A stretch of DNA of 64,000 nt from Desulfamplus sp. (GCA_015232455.1 JADFZQ010000010.1:62001-126000), one strand, 5' to 3'; counted from the first letter of the stretch, positions 51,005 through 61,074 are shown. Translations and numbers: made by a program. The notes: a model not told the origin generated them from the letters alone.

Positions 51005-54000
51005 TTAAGTTTCTATTGATTTTTTTACTTTTAAGGCTAAATCTTTAATAGTAAAAGGCTTTTGGATAAAATTCACACTTTTATCCAAAACTCCATGGTG
51101 AGCTATAACATCGGCTGTATAACCAGACATAAATAGGCACTTTATATTTGGATATAAAGAGGTGATTTTCATAGCAAGCTCTCGACCGTTGATTAAAGGC
51201 ATTACAACATCGCTCATCAAAAGATCAATTTTACCTTTATGCTCAATTGCAAGCTCAATTGCCTTTTGAGGGGTTTCAGCTCCAATAACTGTGTATCCTA
51301 TTTTTTGGAGCATTATCTTTGTCATCTCCAAAAGAGGAACCTCATCTTCTACAAGAAGTATTGTCTCATAGCCACGTTCAATATCCTCTGTATTATGTAA
51401 TGGGTTCTGCTCTCTATTTTCTGTAATTTTTTCAATATATCTGGGAAAATATATTTTAAACGATGTCCCTTTTTCAGGCTCACTATAGACGTTTATAAAA
51501 CCTTTGTTCTGTTTAACAATACCATAAACTGTGGCAAGACCTAATCCTGTCCCTTTGTGTAGCTCTTTTGTTGTAAAGAAAGGTTCAAAGATATTGTCAA
51601 TAGTATCTTTATCCATACCGCAACCATTATCACTAACAGTAAGCATAACAAAATCTCCAGCAATCCACTCCTCATGATCTGTTCCAACAAAATACCCATT
51701 TATAAATCCTGCATTTTTTGTCCCGTAATTTTTCTTAAATGTAATATTTTTAGTCTCTATTTTTATATTACCTGCCCCTGAAATAGCATCTTTAGCATTT
51801 ATACAGAGATTGGCAAGTATTTGATCAATCTGAGTTGGATCGATCATTACTCTCCACAAATCTTTACTTGGCAGCCACATAAGTTCAATATCCTCACCAA
51901 TAAGCCTTACGAGCATCTTTAGCATTCCCTCAACAGTCTGGTTAAGATCAAGAACTTTTGGAGAGACTGTCTGCTTTCGAGCAAATGCAAGTAGTTGTCT
52001 GGTTAAGTCTGCTGAACGTTGTGAAGCATTTCGTATCTCTCGTAGGCTTCCATAAACCGCTCTATTAGTGTAAACCTCTTCAAGTGCAATTTCAGCATGT
52101 CCAAGAATTACACCAAGCATATTGTTAAAATCGTGGGCAACACCACCAGCAAGTCTTCCTACTGACTCCATCTTTTGAGATTGAATAAGCTGTGTCTGCA
52201 ATTTTTCTCTATCTTCTTCAGCTTTTTTCCGTTCAGTAATATCTCTTGCTATTGCTAAAATTCTATCTTTGCCCCCAATTTCAGTTTTTTTAAGGCTTAC
52301 TTCCACCCAAAAAATCTCTCCATCACTCTTTTTGGCTATCCATTCAAAGGTGTGGCTTCCTTCATTAATTGCTTTTTTTATCAATTGCTGAGCAGTTGCC
52401 TCATCATAAGGGGCTATATTAGAACTGAATTCTCCTATATTTTTATTAAGAATGGTATTTTTATCAACGCACCCATACATTTCAACTGTCCTATCGTTGC
52501 AATCAATTATCTTTCCTGTTGCTGCATCGTGAATAAATATTGCTTCATTGGTTGAGTTAAATATCTCACGAAACTCCTTCTCACTCTTAGTAAGAGCCTC
52601 TTCAGCCTTTTTATGCTCTATAATAACGAGAGAAAGCTCTTCATTTGATTTTTGAAGAAAATATTCAGCCTTTTTTCGTGTCTTAATATTTTTTAACAAG
52701 TAAAAAATTAGGCAAAGTTGAAATATAAGAGCAACTGTGATGGTTGAAAATATAAACAAATCACGTTGTTTTACTGCCCGTTCAGCTTCTACTCGGTCTG
52801 TAACATCATGGATTATAGAAAATAGAAGCGTGATACCACCAATCTTAACAGGATAAGAGTAAACCTCAACGTCAATGATACTCTTATTTGCTAAACGATG
52901 TTTAAAGTTAAAGTAATTTCTCTCCTGCTCTTTCGCCTTTTTCATCTCAGCTTTTATCTCTTCTGACGATAACACATTTATATTGGATATATTCATTCCA
53001 ACCAAACTTGGATAACCATAACAGTTTACAGCAGGTTGATTTGCATCAACAATAACACCTGTCTTTGGATCAATAAGCAACATGATGTTTCCATGTCTCT
53101 CAAACATATCGTAACCAAAAAAACTCTTTTTGCCTATAGTATCCCACTCTAAAATCAACCCCTTTGCCGTTTTGTTCATTATAATTGATTTTGGAGGTAG
53201 GGTTTCACGAGAGATATTATATTTTTGCAAAACTTCATCGTTAAAGACAAATTTATTTGGACTTGACATCTGGACAGGTATTTCAGAAACAAGCGAGCCT
53301 TTTAGAATCCTATTGGCAATTCTTGCCACCCACTGCCCTTGAGAATAACCATGAGCCACTTTTCCACCAATAACACCAAAAGGTAAAACAAAATCCCAAA
53401 AACCAAAAATTGCTGCTGAACTATTATTGGTTATAAATTCAATACTCTCTTTTACTGTGTATGTTTTACCAGAAGGTGTTGAAAAAAGTGCTAAATATAT
53501 AATAATATCCTCTTCACTACACTCTTTAAGTTTCGTTTTAATCTCTTCTGGTTCAAGCTGAATTAGGTATTCAAGTTGGATATTTTTTTGTGCAAACTCA
53601 CTTTCAAGAAGTTTAAACTCTTCTTTAAATATCTTTAGGTTACGTTGTTCTGTAATTGAAGAACCAGCAATTACAGCCATCTTTTTTGCATTAGGTCTTA
53701 ATTTTAAAGCTAATTCAACAGTATCTTTAACAGATATACGCTCGTTGACTCCAGTGTAGTTTGTTAAACCATCAAAATTTGCAGGGGCAAAGTTGTTTAT
53801 TCCGCAAAATACTATTGGCACGCCTTTAAAAAGCTCTTTTCTTGCCCTCAAAAACTGTAGAGCATGATCATCACTAACAATTATTAATTCAAAAGTTATA
53901 TTTTTGCCCTTTGTTTTATACTTTTCTATATAAACCTTCTCCATAATATTGAGGTATTCATCTGACCTGTTTCTCTGGGCATCAAGATACTCTGTGAATA

Positions 54001-54271
54001 TTGTAAAATTCTCAATATTTACAATATTCTCCATTATCCCTTTATGGACATCATCTGTCCATTCATAACCTTGATGATATGAGTGTAAGATCAATATATT
54101 TCTGCTCTCTGTATTACCGCTATTTTTTATATTATCGCTATTCATTGGTTTACTAATAAATGAAGTAGAAGTTTCAGAATAGATATATGGGACAGAAAAA
54201 GGAAAACCAAATATAGAGATCAGAATTGATAACAAACAATAGATAGAAATATGATACACTCTTTTAAACAT
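51005..54271 (-). CDS. Hybrid sensor histidine kinase with fused periplasmic binding domain
   Basis: A 1088-residue sensor. In order: signal/anchor helix (8-30), ABC_sub_bind periplasmic domain (about 58-340, [20 protein letters not shown]), a PAS domain (387-494), a membrane helix (about 502-525), a coiled segment, a second PAS (564-680), HisKA with [16 protein letters not shown] (phospho-His near 710), HATPase ([20 protein letters not shown]) and a C-terminal receiver (964-1087; LLMSDVVMP carries the phospho-Asp). If the first helix is a signal anchor, the first PAS is extracytoplasmic. The binding domain is a relative of the protein at 38925-39935. A TauE permease gene lies 18 bases upstream on the same strand, so the ligand may be a sulfonate or sulfur compound (inference). 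Confidence 0.93.
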   Translation of the reverse strand: MFKRVYHISIYCLLSILISIFGFPFSVPYIYSETSTSFISKPMNSDNIKNSGNTESRNILILHSYHQGYEWTDDVHKGIMENIVNIENFTIFTEYLDAQRNRSDEYLNIMEKVYIEKYKTKGKNITFELIIVSDDHALQFLRARKELFKGVPIVFCGINNFAPANFDGLTNYTGVNERISVKDTVELALKLRPNAKKMAVIAGSSITEQRNLKIFKEEFKLLESEFAQKNIQLEYLIQLEPEEIKTKLKECSEEDIIIYLALFSTPSGKTYTVKESIEFITNNSSAAIFGFWDFVLPFGVIGGKVAHGYSQGQWVARIANRILKGSLVSEIPVQMSSPNKFVFNDEVLQKYNISRETLPPKSIIMNKTAKGLILEWDTIGKKSFFGYDMFERHGNIMLLIDPKTGVIVDANQPAVNCYGYPSLVGMNISNINVLSSEEIKAEMKKAKEQERNYFNFKHRLANKSIIDVEVYSYPVKIGGITLLFSIIHDVTDRVEAERAVKQRDLFIFSTITVALIFQLCLIFYLLKNIKTRKKAEYFLQKSNEELSLVIIEHKKAEEALTKSEKEFREIFNSTNEAIFIHDAATGKIIDCNDRTVEMYGCVDKNTILNKNIGEFSSNIAPYDEATAQQLIKKAINEGSHTFEWIAKKSDGEIFWVEVSLKKTEIGGKDRILAIARDITERKKAEEDREKLQTQLIQSQKMESVGRLAGGVAHDFNNMLGVILGHAEIALEEVYTNRAVYGSLREIRNASQRSADLTRQLLAFARKQTVSPKVLDLNQTVEGMLKMLVRLIGEDIELMWLPSKDLWRVMIDPTQIDQILANLCINAKDAISGAGNIKIETKNITFKKNYGTKNAGFINGYFVGTDHEEWIAGDFVMLTVSDNGCGMDKDTIDNIFEPFFTTKELHKGTGLGLATVYGIVKQNKGFINVYSEPEKGTSFKIYFPRYIEKITENREQNPLHNTEDIERGYETILLVEDEVPLLEMTKIMLQKIGYTVIGAETPQKAIELAIEHKGKIDLLMSDVVMPLINGRELAMKITSLYPNIKCLFMSGYTADVIAHHGVLDKSVNFIQKPFTIKDLALKVKKSIET

Positions 54272-54289
54272 AAAGCCATAATCCTAAAC

Positions 54290-55084
54290 TTAAAGTATTG
54301 ACCAGATCATCTTTGTTCCAACAAAGTAGAGAAGGATAGCAAATATCTTCTTTAGCTTATCAACAGGAAGGCTATGAGCAAGTTTAGCACCATAAGGTGC
54401 TGTGAAAACGCTTGCAATTACAATTCCAGAAAGTGCGGTCAAGTTTATATACCCAAAGCTATAAGGCGGCAAATTAGAAGCTCCAAAACCATTGATTGCA
54501 TATCCTAATGCTCCAGCCGCAGCAATCGGAAACCCAATTGCACCAGCAGTTCCTATTGCTTTGTGCATAGCTGTATTACACCATAAAAGAAAAGGGACAG
54601 AGATCGTGCCGCCTCCTATTCCCACAAGACTTGAGAAGATTCCAATAATTCCACCCATACTAACCATTCCTAATCTATTTGGAATATTTCTGGTTGGTTT
54701 AGGTTTTATGCCCATTACCATTTGGGTGGCAACATACAGAAGAAAGATTCCAGAAAAACCTTTAAGAAAATTAGTTGATAACATAGCTGCTATCTTAGTT
54801 CCAAAAAAAGTCCCAATAAGTATTCCCGGTGTGATACTAAATACAATATTCCATAAAACAGCTTCTCTCTTATGATGAGCTTTAACGCTTGAGACCGATG
54901 TAAATAAAATGCTTGCAAGCGAAGTTCCAAGTGCAATATGGAGTATATGCTCATAAGCTACACCTTGAGCAGTAAAAATAAATGTGAGCATTGGGACAAT
55001 AACAATGCCGCCTCCAATACCCAAAAGACCTGCAAGAACTCCTGCAACAGCCCCTGAAATAACATAAAGAATGAAAAATAACAT
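54290..55084 (-). CDS. TauE/SafE-family sulfite/organosulfur exporter
   Basis: A 264-residue membrane protein with about eight helices and the paired glycine-rich repeats of the TauE/SafE family (GVLAGLLGIGGGIVIVPML; IGIFSSLVGIGGGTISVPFL). Members move sulfite, sulfoacetate or related anions. It stands 18 bases before the hybrid kinase gene, probably in one operon. In a sulfate reducer sulfite or sulfonate handling is plausible. RBS: GGGAG. Confidence 0.92.
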   Translation of the reverse strand: MLFFILYVISGAVAGVLAGLLGIGGGIVIVPMLTFIFTAQGVAYEHILHIALGTSLASILFTSVSSVKAHHKREAVLWNIVFSITPGILIGTFFGTKIAAMLSTNFLKGFSGIFLLYVATQMVMGIKPKPTRNIPNRLGMVSMGGIIGIFSSLVGIGGGTISVPFLLWCNTAMHKAIGTAGAIGFPIAAAGALGYAINGFGASNLPPYSFGYINLTALSGIVIASVFTAPYGAKLAHSLPVDKLKKIFAILLYFVGTKMIWSIL

Positions 55085-55333
55085 AAAACTCCCTTTTTTT
55101 TATAATTTGACAAAAATAAGAACATGAATGATATTTGGCTCTAAACTTCTACTTTTTGAAATATCAAGAGACCATCACTTATCTATACTGTAATGCAGGC
55201 ATAAAATGAGCTTTTTATATTTTAGAATATATGAAGAATATAACAAAACATTTAAACCAAATTCTTAGCTACAACAAGAATTATTCATCTTAAAAAATAA
55301 TTTTAATCAACTAAATTAAAAAGGAGAAACAAA

Positions 55334-55840
55334 ATGGCTAATATTACATTAAAAGGAAACGCAATTGAGACCATTGGTGAGCTTCCAGCAAAAGGGACTA
55401 AAGCTCCATCATTTAATCTTGTTGGAACAAACCTTGCCAGTGTTAGTTTAGATGATTTTACAGGAAAAAATGTTGTTCTAAACATATTCCCAAGTATTGA
55501 CACACCTGTTTGTGCAGCATCAACACGCCGTTTTAACAAAGTTGCGGGTGAGAGCGAAAACACAGTTGTATTGTGCATATCTGCTGATTTGCCATTTGCC
55601 CATTCAAGATTCTGTGAAGTTGAAGGGTTAAAAAATGTAATTCCTTTGTCAGTTTTTAGAGATAAGGATTTTGGAACAGCTTATGGTTTAACCATAAAAA
55701 CTGGTCCAATTGCTGGATTACTTTCAAGGGCAATCGTGATTATTGATAAAACAGGTAAAATTGCCTACACAGAGCAAGTGCCTGAAATCTCACAAGAGCC
55801 AAATTATGATCTTGCTCTTGCTACATTAGCGGCTTTGTAA
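55334..55840 (+). CDS. tpx: Thiol peroxidase
   Basis: A 168-residue atypical 2-Cys peroxiredoxin (Tpx). The peroxidatic Cys is in [14 protein letters not shown] (near 61) and the resolving Cys in [12 protein letters not shown] (near 95). It reduces hydroperoxides using thioredoxin. AAGGAG precedes the ATG. A copy of palindrome C follows (55897-55922). It stands alone. Confidence 0.97.
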   Translation: MANITLKGNAIETIGELPAKGTKAPSFNLVGTNLASVSLDDFTGKNVVLNIFPSIDTPVCAASTRRFNKVAGESENTVVLCISADLPFAHSRFCEVEGLKNVIPLSVFRDKDFGTAYGLTIKTGPIAGLLSRAIVIIDKTGKIAYTEQVPEISQEPNYDLALATLAAL

Positions 55841-55896
55841 ATTTGAAATAATCGTTCGTTTAAAGAATAACGCTATAAGCCCAGCAATTTTTATTT

Positions 55897-55922
55897 TAGC
55901 CGTGCGATTTATCGCTCGGCTA
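55897..55922. terminator. Palindrome C, copy 1 (after tpx)
   Basis: TAGCCGTGCGAT and ATCGCTCGGCTA form a 12-bp stem with one mismatch. The 26-mer is identical to that at 56665-56690. A-rich and T-rich flanks make it a likely bidirectional terminator. Confidence 0.7.
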
Positions 55923-55997
55923 TAAAAATTATAATTGCTTACTATCAGCCATATTAAATTTAAGATGGATTTAATAAAATTAGGATTATAAACAATA

Positions 55998-56648
55998 ATG
56001 ATAATTTCAGCTTTAAGAGAGCCTTTTAATGCACTTAGCCACATTGCTGGAGCAGTTGCTTCATTAGTGGGGCTTATATTGATGATAGTATTTGCCTCTT
56101 TAAATGCGGACAAGTGGCATATTATCTCTTTTTCTATTTTTGGTGCAACGCTCTTTATGATGTACACCGCAAGTTCTCTTTACCACTCAATAAAGCTGTC
56201 AGAAAAGGGTGTTGCAGCTATGAGACGAATTGATCATGTTATGATTTTTCTTCTGATTGCAGGCACTTACACACCATTTTGTCTTGTGCCATTAAGAGGA
56301 GCGTGGGGATGGACTATTTTGATTTTAGTCTGGTCTATGGCTATAATTGGAAGTGTTCTTAAAATATTTTTTATGAACATTCCAAGGTGGGTATCGACTG
56401 CTATCTATCTTGTAATGGGTTGGCTCTGCATTGTTGCAATATATCCTTTAGCAAAAAGCCTTGAGATAGATTCTCTTGTATGGCTTATTTTAGGAGGTGG
56501 ATTTTACAGCATTGGAGCAGTAATTTATGGGCTAAAACGTCCAAATCCATGCCCTAAAGTTCTTGGGTTTCATGGAATATGGCATCTGTTTGTTCTTTCA
56601 GGAAGTTTTTGCCATTTTTGGTCGGTTTTTAGAATGATAAATATCTAA
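55998..56648 (+). CDS. Hemolysin III / YqfA-family membrane protein
   Basis: A 216-residue protein with seven predicted helices, of the hemolysin III (PAQR-like) family: REPFNALSHIAGAVASLVGL, SSLYHSIKLSEKG, RIDHVMIFLLIAGTYTPFCL and the C-terminal HGIWHLFVLSGSFCHFW with the conserved His residues that bind zinc in PAQR proteins. Role in bacteria is poorly defined (membrane homeostasis proposed). Palindrome C follows the gene. Confidence 0.93.
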   Translation: MIISALREPFNALSHIAGAVASLVGLILMIVFASLNADKWHIISFSIFGATLFMMYTASSLYHSIKLSEKGVAAMRRIDHVMIFLLIAGTYTPFCLVPLRGAWGWTILILVWSMAIIGSVLKIFFMNIPRWVSTAIYLVMGWLCIVAIYPLAKSLEIDSLVWLILGGGFYSIGAVIYGLKRPNPCPKVLGFHGIWHLFVLSGSFCHFWSVFRMINI

Positions 56649-56664
56649 GATTTTAGAAAATTTT

Positions 56665-56690
56665 TAGCCGTGCGATTTATCGCTCGGCTA
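56665..56690. terminator. Palindrome C, copy 2 (hemolysin III-cbiD gap)
   Basis: Same 26-mer as 55897-55922, here preceded by TTTTT and followed by AAAAAAA, so it can form an intrinsic terminator in either direction. Confidence 0.75.
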
Positions 56691-56725
56691 AAAAAATAGA
56701 AGATTAAAAATTTACACAAATTAAA

Positions 56726-58342
56726 TTGACAACAGCAATGGCATCAGAAAAGCTTAAAATTGGTTTTACCACAGGGGCAGCAGCAGCAGCAGCTACAAAG
56801 GCTGCTCTTTTATATTTAATTGATAATTCCTCAAAAACAGAACCAATATTAAACAAAGAAGCATTATCAAATAGAGAAATTTTATCAAACAAAGAGATAT
56901 TGTCAGAACCAAAACAAAACTCTATTGAACAAGTTTCAATCAGGTGTCTCAATAATGAGTGGATTTTGATTCCAATTCATTCAATTACAAGATTATCTGA
57001 CAACTCTGCTGAGGCTGTTGTAATAAAAGATGCTGGTGATGACCCTGATGTTACACATAAAGCTGAAATAGGTGCGAGAGTCTCATTAAGTAAAAGTTTT
57101 GATAAAAATGAAAATAAAGCAGAAACAGAGAACATAGATAGTGAAAACCATATCAATATAAGCAATATCACGATAAGGGGTGGTCAAGGAGTTGGAGTAG
57201 TTACAAAAGCTGGGCTTGAAGTAGATATAGGCAATCCTGCTATTAATTCAGGTCCTAAAAAGATGATTTGTGAAGCTGTTAATACCGTTCTTATGGATTA
57301 TAGGGTTCTCATAGATTATGGAGTTCTGCTTGAAAACGATTTACAAAAGAGAGATAAAATATCCACAAAATATAAGTTAATACCTACAAAATATAAGTTT
57401 TTTGTTGATGTTGAGATATTTGTTCCAAAGGGGGAAGAGCTTGCTAAAAAAACTCTAAACTCAAGGCTTGGAATTTTAGGTGGTATCTCAATACTTGGCA
57501 CGACTGGAATAGTAAAGCCAATGTCCCATGAAGCCTACATTGCAACTATAAAATCGGGTATCTCAGTTGCATTAGCAACAAAAAATTGTGCAAAAGATAT
57601 ATTAGACAATAAAGTTGATAATAAAAATAGTAGAATCAATAATTGCACACTTGTATTTACTACAGGCAGAAGAAGCGAAAAAGTTGCAATCTCACTCTTT
57701 CCAGAGCTTCCAGAAGAGGCATTTATTCAGATTGGAGATTTTTTTAAAGCATCAATTGATGCTGCAATAACTTCAAATGTTAAGTCGAACTTTATAGTTG
57801 CAAATACTAAACCTAACACTGTTAATATTGAAGATAGTAATTTACATAGAGTTTTAAATATTATTGAAAACAATAACTTAAAGCCAATAGAGATCATTAT
57901 TGTGGTATTTTTTGGCAAGGCAGTAAAGATGGCAATGGGATTTCCACATACTCATGCGGCAAAGTCAGAGCTTGCACTAAACACTATTGCAGAGTGGGCG
58001 AAAAATATTACGAATAATGACAAATTAGTTAATCAGATTCTAAATTCCAATACAGCACGTCATGCTTTTAATTATATTTATCCTGATTATCCTCAATTAA
58101 TAGCTTACGTTGGAAATAAGATAGTTGAATCTGCATACAGTTTTGCAAATGAACTTGGAGATAGCAATATTTCGTGTGAAGTTGGTGATAGCAATATTTT
58201 ATGTGGATTTGTCGATAGCAACATTTCAGGGCAACTGAGTTATAACAATATCTCAGAGAGAAGCCTAAAAATAAGGGCGATTATATTGGATTTTGAAGGA
58301 AATAAAATTTTTGATTCAAAGTATTTTGACAGGTGTTTTTGA
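56726..58342 (+). CDS. cbiD: CbiD, cobalt-precorrin-5B C1-methyltransferase
   Basis: CbiD methylates C1 of the ring in anaerobic cobalamin synthesis. The family start KLKIGFTTGAAAAAATKAAL and the motifs KDAGDDPDVTHKAEIGARV, ITIRGGQGVGVVTKAGLEV and LGILGGISILGTTGIVKPMS are present. At 538 residues it is far longer than the usual 350-380. The excess is low-complexity sequence at about 33-66, 126-145, 205-225 and 480-515, each with visible micro-duplications such as LSN(R/K)EI, (S/P)TKYK and GDSNI. Start: TTG at 56726 or ATG at 56738; neither has a strong ribosome site. No other cobalamin gene is adjacent. The nth gene follows by one base. Confidence 0.93.
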   Translation: MTTAMASEKLKIGFTTGAAAAAATKAALLYLIDNSSKTEPILNKEALSNREILSNKEILSEPKQNSIEQVSIRCLNNEWILIPIHSITRLSDNSAEAVVIKDAGDDPDVTHKAEIGARVSLSKSFDKNENKAETENIDSENHINISNITIRGGQGVGVVTKAGLEVDIGNPAINSGPKKMICEAVNTVLMDYRVLIDYGVLLENDLQKRDKISTKYKLIPTKYKFFVDVEIFVPKGEELAKKTLNSRLGILGGISILGTTGIVKPMSHEAYIATIKSGISVALATKNCAKDILDNKVDNKNSRINNCTLVFTTGRRSEKVAISLFPELPEEAFIQIGDFFKASIDAAITSNVKSNFIVANTKPNTVNIEDSNLHRVLNIIENNNLKPIEIIIVVFFGKAVKMAMGFPHTHAAKSELALNTIAEWAKNITNNDKLVNQILNSNTARHAFNYIYPDYPQLIAYVGNKIVESAYSFANELGDSNISCEVGDSNILCGFVDSNISGQLSYNNISERSLKIRAIILDFEGNKIFDSKYFDRCF

Positions 58343-58343
58343 T

Positions 58344-58997
58344 ATGGATATTGATATAACACTGTTTCTTGAAAAGTTAAAAGATGAGATTAAGAGCTAC
58401 AAAGTTCCAATCATTGAACTTGTAGAGGTTCAGACACATGACCCATTTAAAGTTTTAGTGGCAACAATTTTATCTGCAAGAACAAAAGACGAGACTACAT
58501 CAAAAGCATCAGAGAGGCTTTTTAAAGCTGCACCTGACATAAAAACACTTGAATCATTATCGCAAGAGACAATAGAAAAGTTGATCTTTCCTGTTGGTTT
58601 TTACAAAGCAAAAGCTGGCTACCTTGCCAAACTTCCAGAAGCATTAAAGAGATTTAATGGCGAAGTTCCAAATGAGTTAGATGAGCTTTTAACACTTCCG
58701 GGTGTAGGTAGAAAAACTGCAAGCCTTGTTCTCAATGTTGCCTTTCAAAAAGATGCAATTTGCGTTGATACTCATGTTCATCGAATAATGAACATCTGGG
58801 GCTATGTAAACACCAAAACTCCTCTACAAACCGAGATGGCTTTAAGAGAAAAATTGCCCCTGCACCATTGGCAGGAGGTCAACACCATTTTAGTTACCTT
58901 TGGACAGGGAAGATGTCGTCCTGTATCTCCTCATTGCGATAGATGCGTTATTTCAAGCTTATGCCCCAAAAATGGTGTTAAACGCAAACAGATATAG
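58344..58997 (+). CDS. nth: Endonuclease III
   Basis: A 217-residue base-excision repair glycosylase/AP lyase. The helix-hairpin-helix with catalytic Lys is LPGVGRKTASLVLN, the catalytic Asp is in VDTHVHRI, and the C-terminal 4Fe-4S motif is C-x6-C-x2-C-x5-C (CRPVSPHCDRCVISSLC). The ATG at 58344, one base after the cbiD stop, gives the normal length; the open frame to 58293 inside cbiD is not needed. Probably co-translated with cbiD. Confidence 0.96.
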   Translation: MDIDITLFLEKLKDEIKSYKVPIIELVEVQTHDPFKVLVATILSARTKDETTSKASERLFKAAPDIKTLESLSQETIEKLIFPVGFYKAKAGYLAKLPEALKRFNGEVPNELDELLTLPGVGRKTASLVLNVAFQKDAICVDTHVHRIMNIWGYVNTKTPLQTEMALREKLPLHHWQEVNTILVTFGQGRCRPVSPHCDRCVISSLCPKNGVKRKQI

Positions 58998-59027
58998 AAT
59001 GGTTAATAAAAACATGAGGGTTCAACT

Positions 59028-59963
59028 ATGACAACAGTTTATTGGATGCAAAGCGGCGGGTGTGGTGGGGATACCTATTCTCTTTTTAGCAGTGAAATCT
59101 TAGATATAAACGATATGTTTAAAAGCCTTAATATTAATCTTCTATGGCATCCATCTTTATCAAATATCTCCCCAATAGAGCATCGTAATTTAATTGACAA
59201 TATTGTAAATCATACAACTCCTCTTGATATTTTGATACTGGAAGGGGCAATTATCTGCGGTCCTGCTGGTACAGGCATGTTTGACACACGAAATGGGCGA
59301 CCCAAAAAAGACCTCTTTCATAGCCTTGCAATCAATGCACGTTATGTTGTTGCTGTTGGAACATGTGCATCATTTGGTGGATTTGGAGTTGACCATGCTA
59401 TAGAAGCTACCGGCGTTCAATTCTGCAAACGTAAAAGAGGAGGGTTTCTTGGAGAAAATTTTAAATCTCTTTCTGGAATGCCTGTTATAAACCTTGCGGG
59501 TTGCCCTTGCCACCATGATGTGATTTCAGGCACCCTTATGGCTATTGCAAATAGTGCTGAACTTGAACTTGATGAATACCAAAGACCTTTAGAGTGGTAT
59601 AGCACAATGGTTCATCAAGGCTGCACCAGAAACGAATATCACGAATATAGGATTGAAGAGTCTGATTTTGGAGAGATGGGATGCCTATTTTTTCACATGG
59701 GGTGTGCAGGACCACTTGTACCAGGACCTTGCAACAAACTTCTTTGGAATGGACAATCTTCAAAGCCCCGTGCAGGAGTGCCATGTTTTGGATGCACAGA
59801 CCCAGAATTTCCACGAGCTACACCATTTTTCTACACACCAAATATTGAAGGGATTCCACTTCAGCTTCCAAGAGGTGTAAACCGTGCCCACTACATGGTT
59901 TATAAAGGAATGGCAGCAGAAGCTGCCCCTGAAAGATTACGAAAAAGAACTTCAAAAGTATAG
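59028..59963 (+). CDS. Orphan [NiFe]-hydrogenase small subunit (HupS/Hhy-like)
   Basis: A 311-residue [NiFe]-hydrogenase small subunit without Tat signal or membrane anchor, so cytoplasmic. The N terminus is MTTVYWMQSGGCGGDTYSLF: one proximal-cluster ligand is Asp15 (CGGD) in place of Cys, as in the O2-tolerant actinobacterial-type enzymes and, with Asn, in cyanobacterial HupS. INLLWHPSL, GTCASFGG (C113) and AGCPCHHD (C159) follow, and the C-terminal half has the medial and distal cluster cysteines (GCLFFHMGCAGPLVPGPC; GVPCFGCTDPEFP). No large subunit follows; a hairpin (60013-60044) and a minus-strand gene come next. It may pair with a subunit elsewhere or have another Fe-S role. Confidence 0.9.
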   Translation: MTTVYWMQSGGCGGDTYSLFSSEILDINDMFKSLNINLLWHPSLSNISPIEHRNLIDNIVNHTTPLDILILEGAIICGPAGTGMFDTRNGRPKKDLFHSLAINARYVVAVGTCASFGGFGVDHAIEATGVQFCKRKRGGFLGENFKSLSGMPVINLAGCPCHHDVISGTLMAIANSAELELDEYQRPLEWYSTMVHQGCTRNEYHEYRIEESDFGEMGCLFFHMGCAGPLVPGPCNKLLWNGQSSKPRAGVPCFGCTDPEFPRATPFFYTPNIEGIPLQLPRGVNRAHYMVYKGMAAEAAPERLRKRTSKV

Positions 59964-60012
59964 AGACAATGACAATTTCTAATTTTACCATTATGTATCA
60001 TAAATATTTTGA

Positions 60013-60044
60013 TTTTAGCCCTGAGATTTATTTCAGGGCTAAAA
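60013..60044. terminator. Terminator-like hairpin after the hydrogenase gene
   Basis: TTTTAGCCCTGA (60013-60024) pairs exactly with TCAGGGCTAAAA (60033-60044). It belongs to the same shape class as palindrome C (TAGCC ... GGCTA), and sits between convergent genes as a bidirectional terminator. Confidence 0.7.
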
Positions 60045-60088
60045 TGATCGAATTCAGCAAGCCGACTATTTCCTATAAAAATAAGATT

Positions 60089-60760
60089 TTATGATAATTC
60101 TCGCTTGCAATGTTTGCATACGCTTGCTCTTTTTTTGATTATCTCTGCACAATAAGGACACTCTCTTGTATAATGTCTATCGTGAAGTTTTTTAACTGCT
60201 ACATCAACCGCTTCTTGCAGAGGTTTACTTGGAAATTTATAATTAACAAGGTGTTCAACAGCATCTGAGCCTCCAATATCTCCAACCATTTCAGCAGCTT
60301 TAAGTCTGACTCTTGGGGGATAATCTGGATTAAGGAGCATCTTCATTATCTCATCCCAATCCCCTGCTACATAGAAATCTGTAAGCATTGAAAATCCCTC
60401 TTTCATTGCCCGTTTAAATTCCTCTCTAATAGCTAATTCGTTGTCTTCAAGCATTTGTCCTTTGCCACCTGAAGGACTAAATACTGGCATATATTCAAAA
60501 TTATGGTTTCCTGGAATGTTTATACACCTGTATGATGCATAGTGATCCATGTTCTCTTTCAGATTATTCCAACCTTCATTATACGATGAACAGCTATCAT
60601 TAAAACATACAAACATATATGGTGTTCCCCAGCCAAGACCATCGCTAAAATTAATTTCAGGCACTTCCCATATAGACATCTCTACCTTGCAATGAGGACA
60701 TTCTGGTTTTTTCATTGCCAATATCTGATGAAGAATCTCTTCTTTTGTCTCAAAAGCCAT
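60089..60760 (-). CDS. Zinc-ribbon protein with HEAT-like middle
   Basis: A 223-residue soluble protein with two zinc-binding ends: CPHC near residue 21 with a second Cys pair (CFNDSC) near 53, and CPYCAEIIKKRASVCKHC at the C terminus. Between them RLKAAEMVGDIGGSDAVEHLVNY resembles a HEAT-type repeat. I do not know a named function. GGGAG precedes the ATG. It stands alone between convergent and divergent neighbours. Confidence 0.75.
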   Translation of the reverse strand: MAFETKEEILHQILAMKKPECPHCKVEMSIWEVPEINFSDGLGWGTPYMFVCFNDSCSSYNEGWNNLKENMDHYASYRCINIPGNHNFEYMPVFSPSGGKGQMLEDNELAIREEFKRAMKEGFSMLTDFYVAGDWDEIMKMLLNPDYPPRVRLKAAEMVGDIGGSDAVEHLVNYKFPSKPLQEAVDVAVKKLHDRHYTRECPYCAEIIKKRASVCKHCKRELS

Positions 60761-61074
60761 GTTTTTCTCCCTATCAATCTGCCATTATTAAATCTTAAAT
60801 AAACAAGCAAATCCTCTGTTTGCTTAACCAAAACTAACCGTGCAATATCTTTAAAATGTGATTATTGCACCGTTTTATTTACAAACTTAAGTATAAAAGA
60901 GTCATTGTCAATTTGACTTCTTCCCAAGTGCTATAGATAATTTTATAGAATCATACGCAATTTATATATTTACATTAAATTGAATATTTTTAATCAAAGT
61001 GGACTGAAATGTGCATGTATAAGTAAATATCAATATAAACTAACACTTAAATAAATATTAATGAGGTGATAAAG
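60761..61074. other. Divergent intergenic region before the beta-propeller gene
   Basis: Promoter space for two divergent genes. It has an imperfect inverted repeat ACCGTGCAAT / ATTGCACCGT at about 60838-60880, reminiscent of palindrome C. No coding sequence is seen. Confidence 0.45.
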
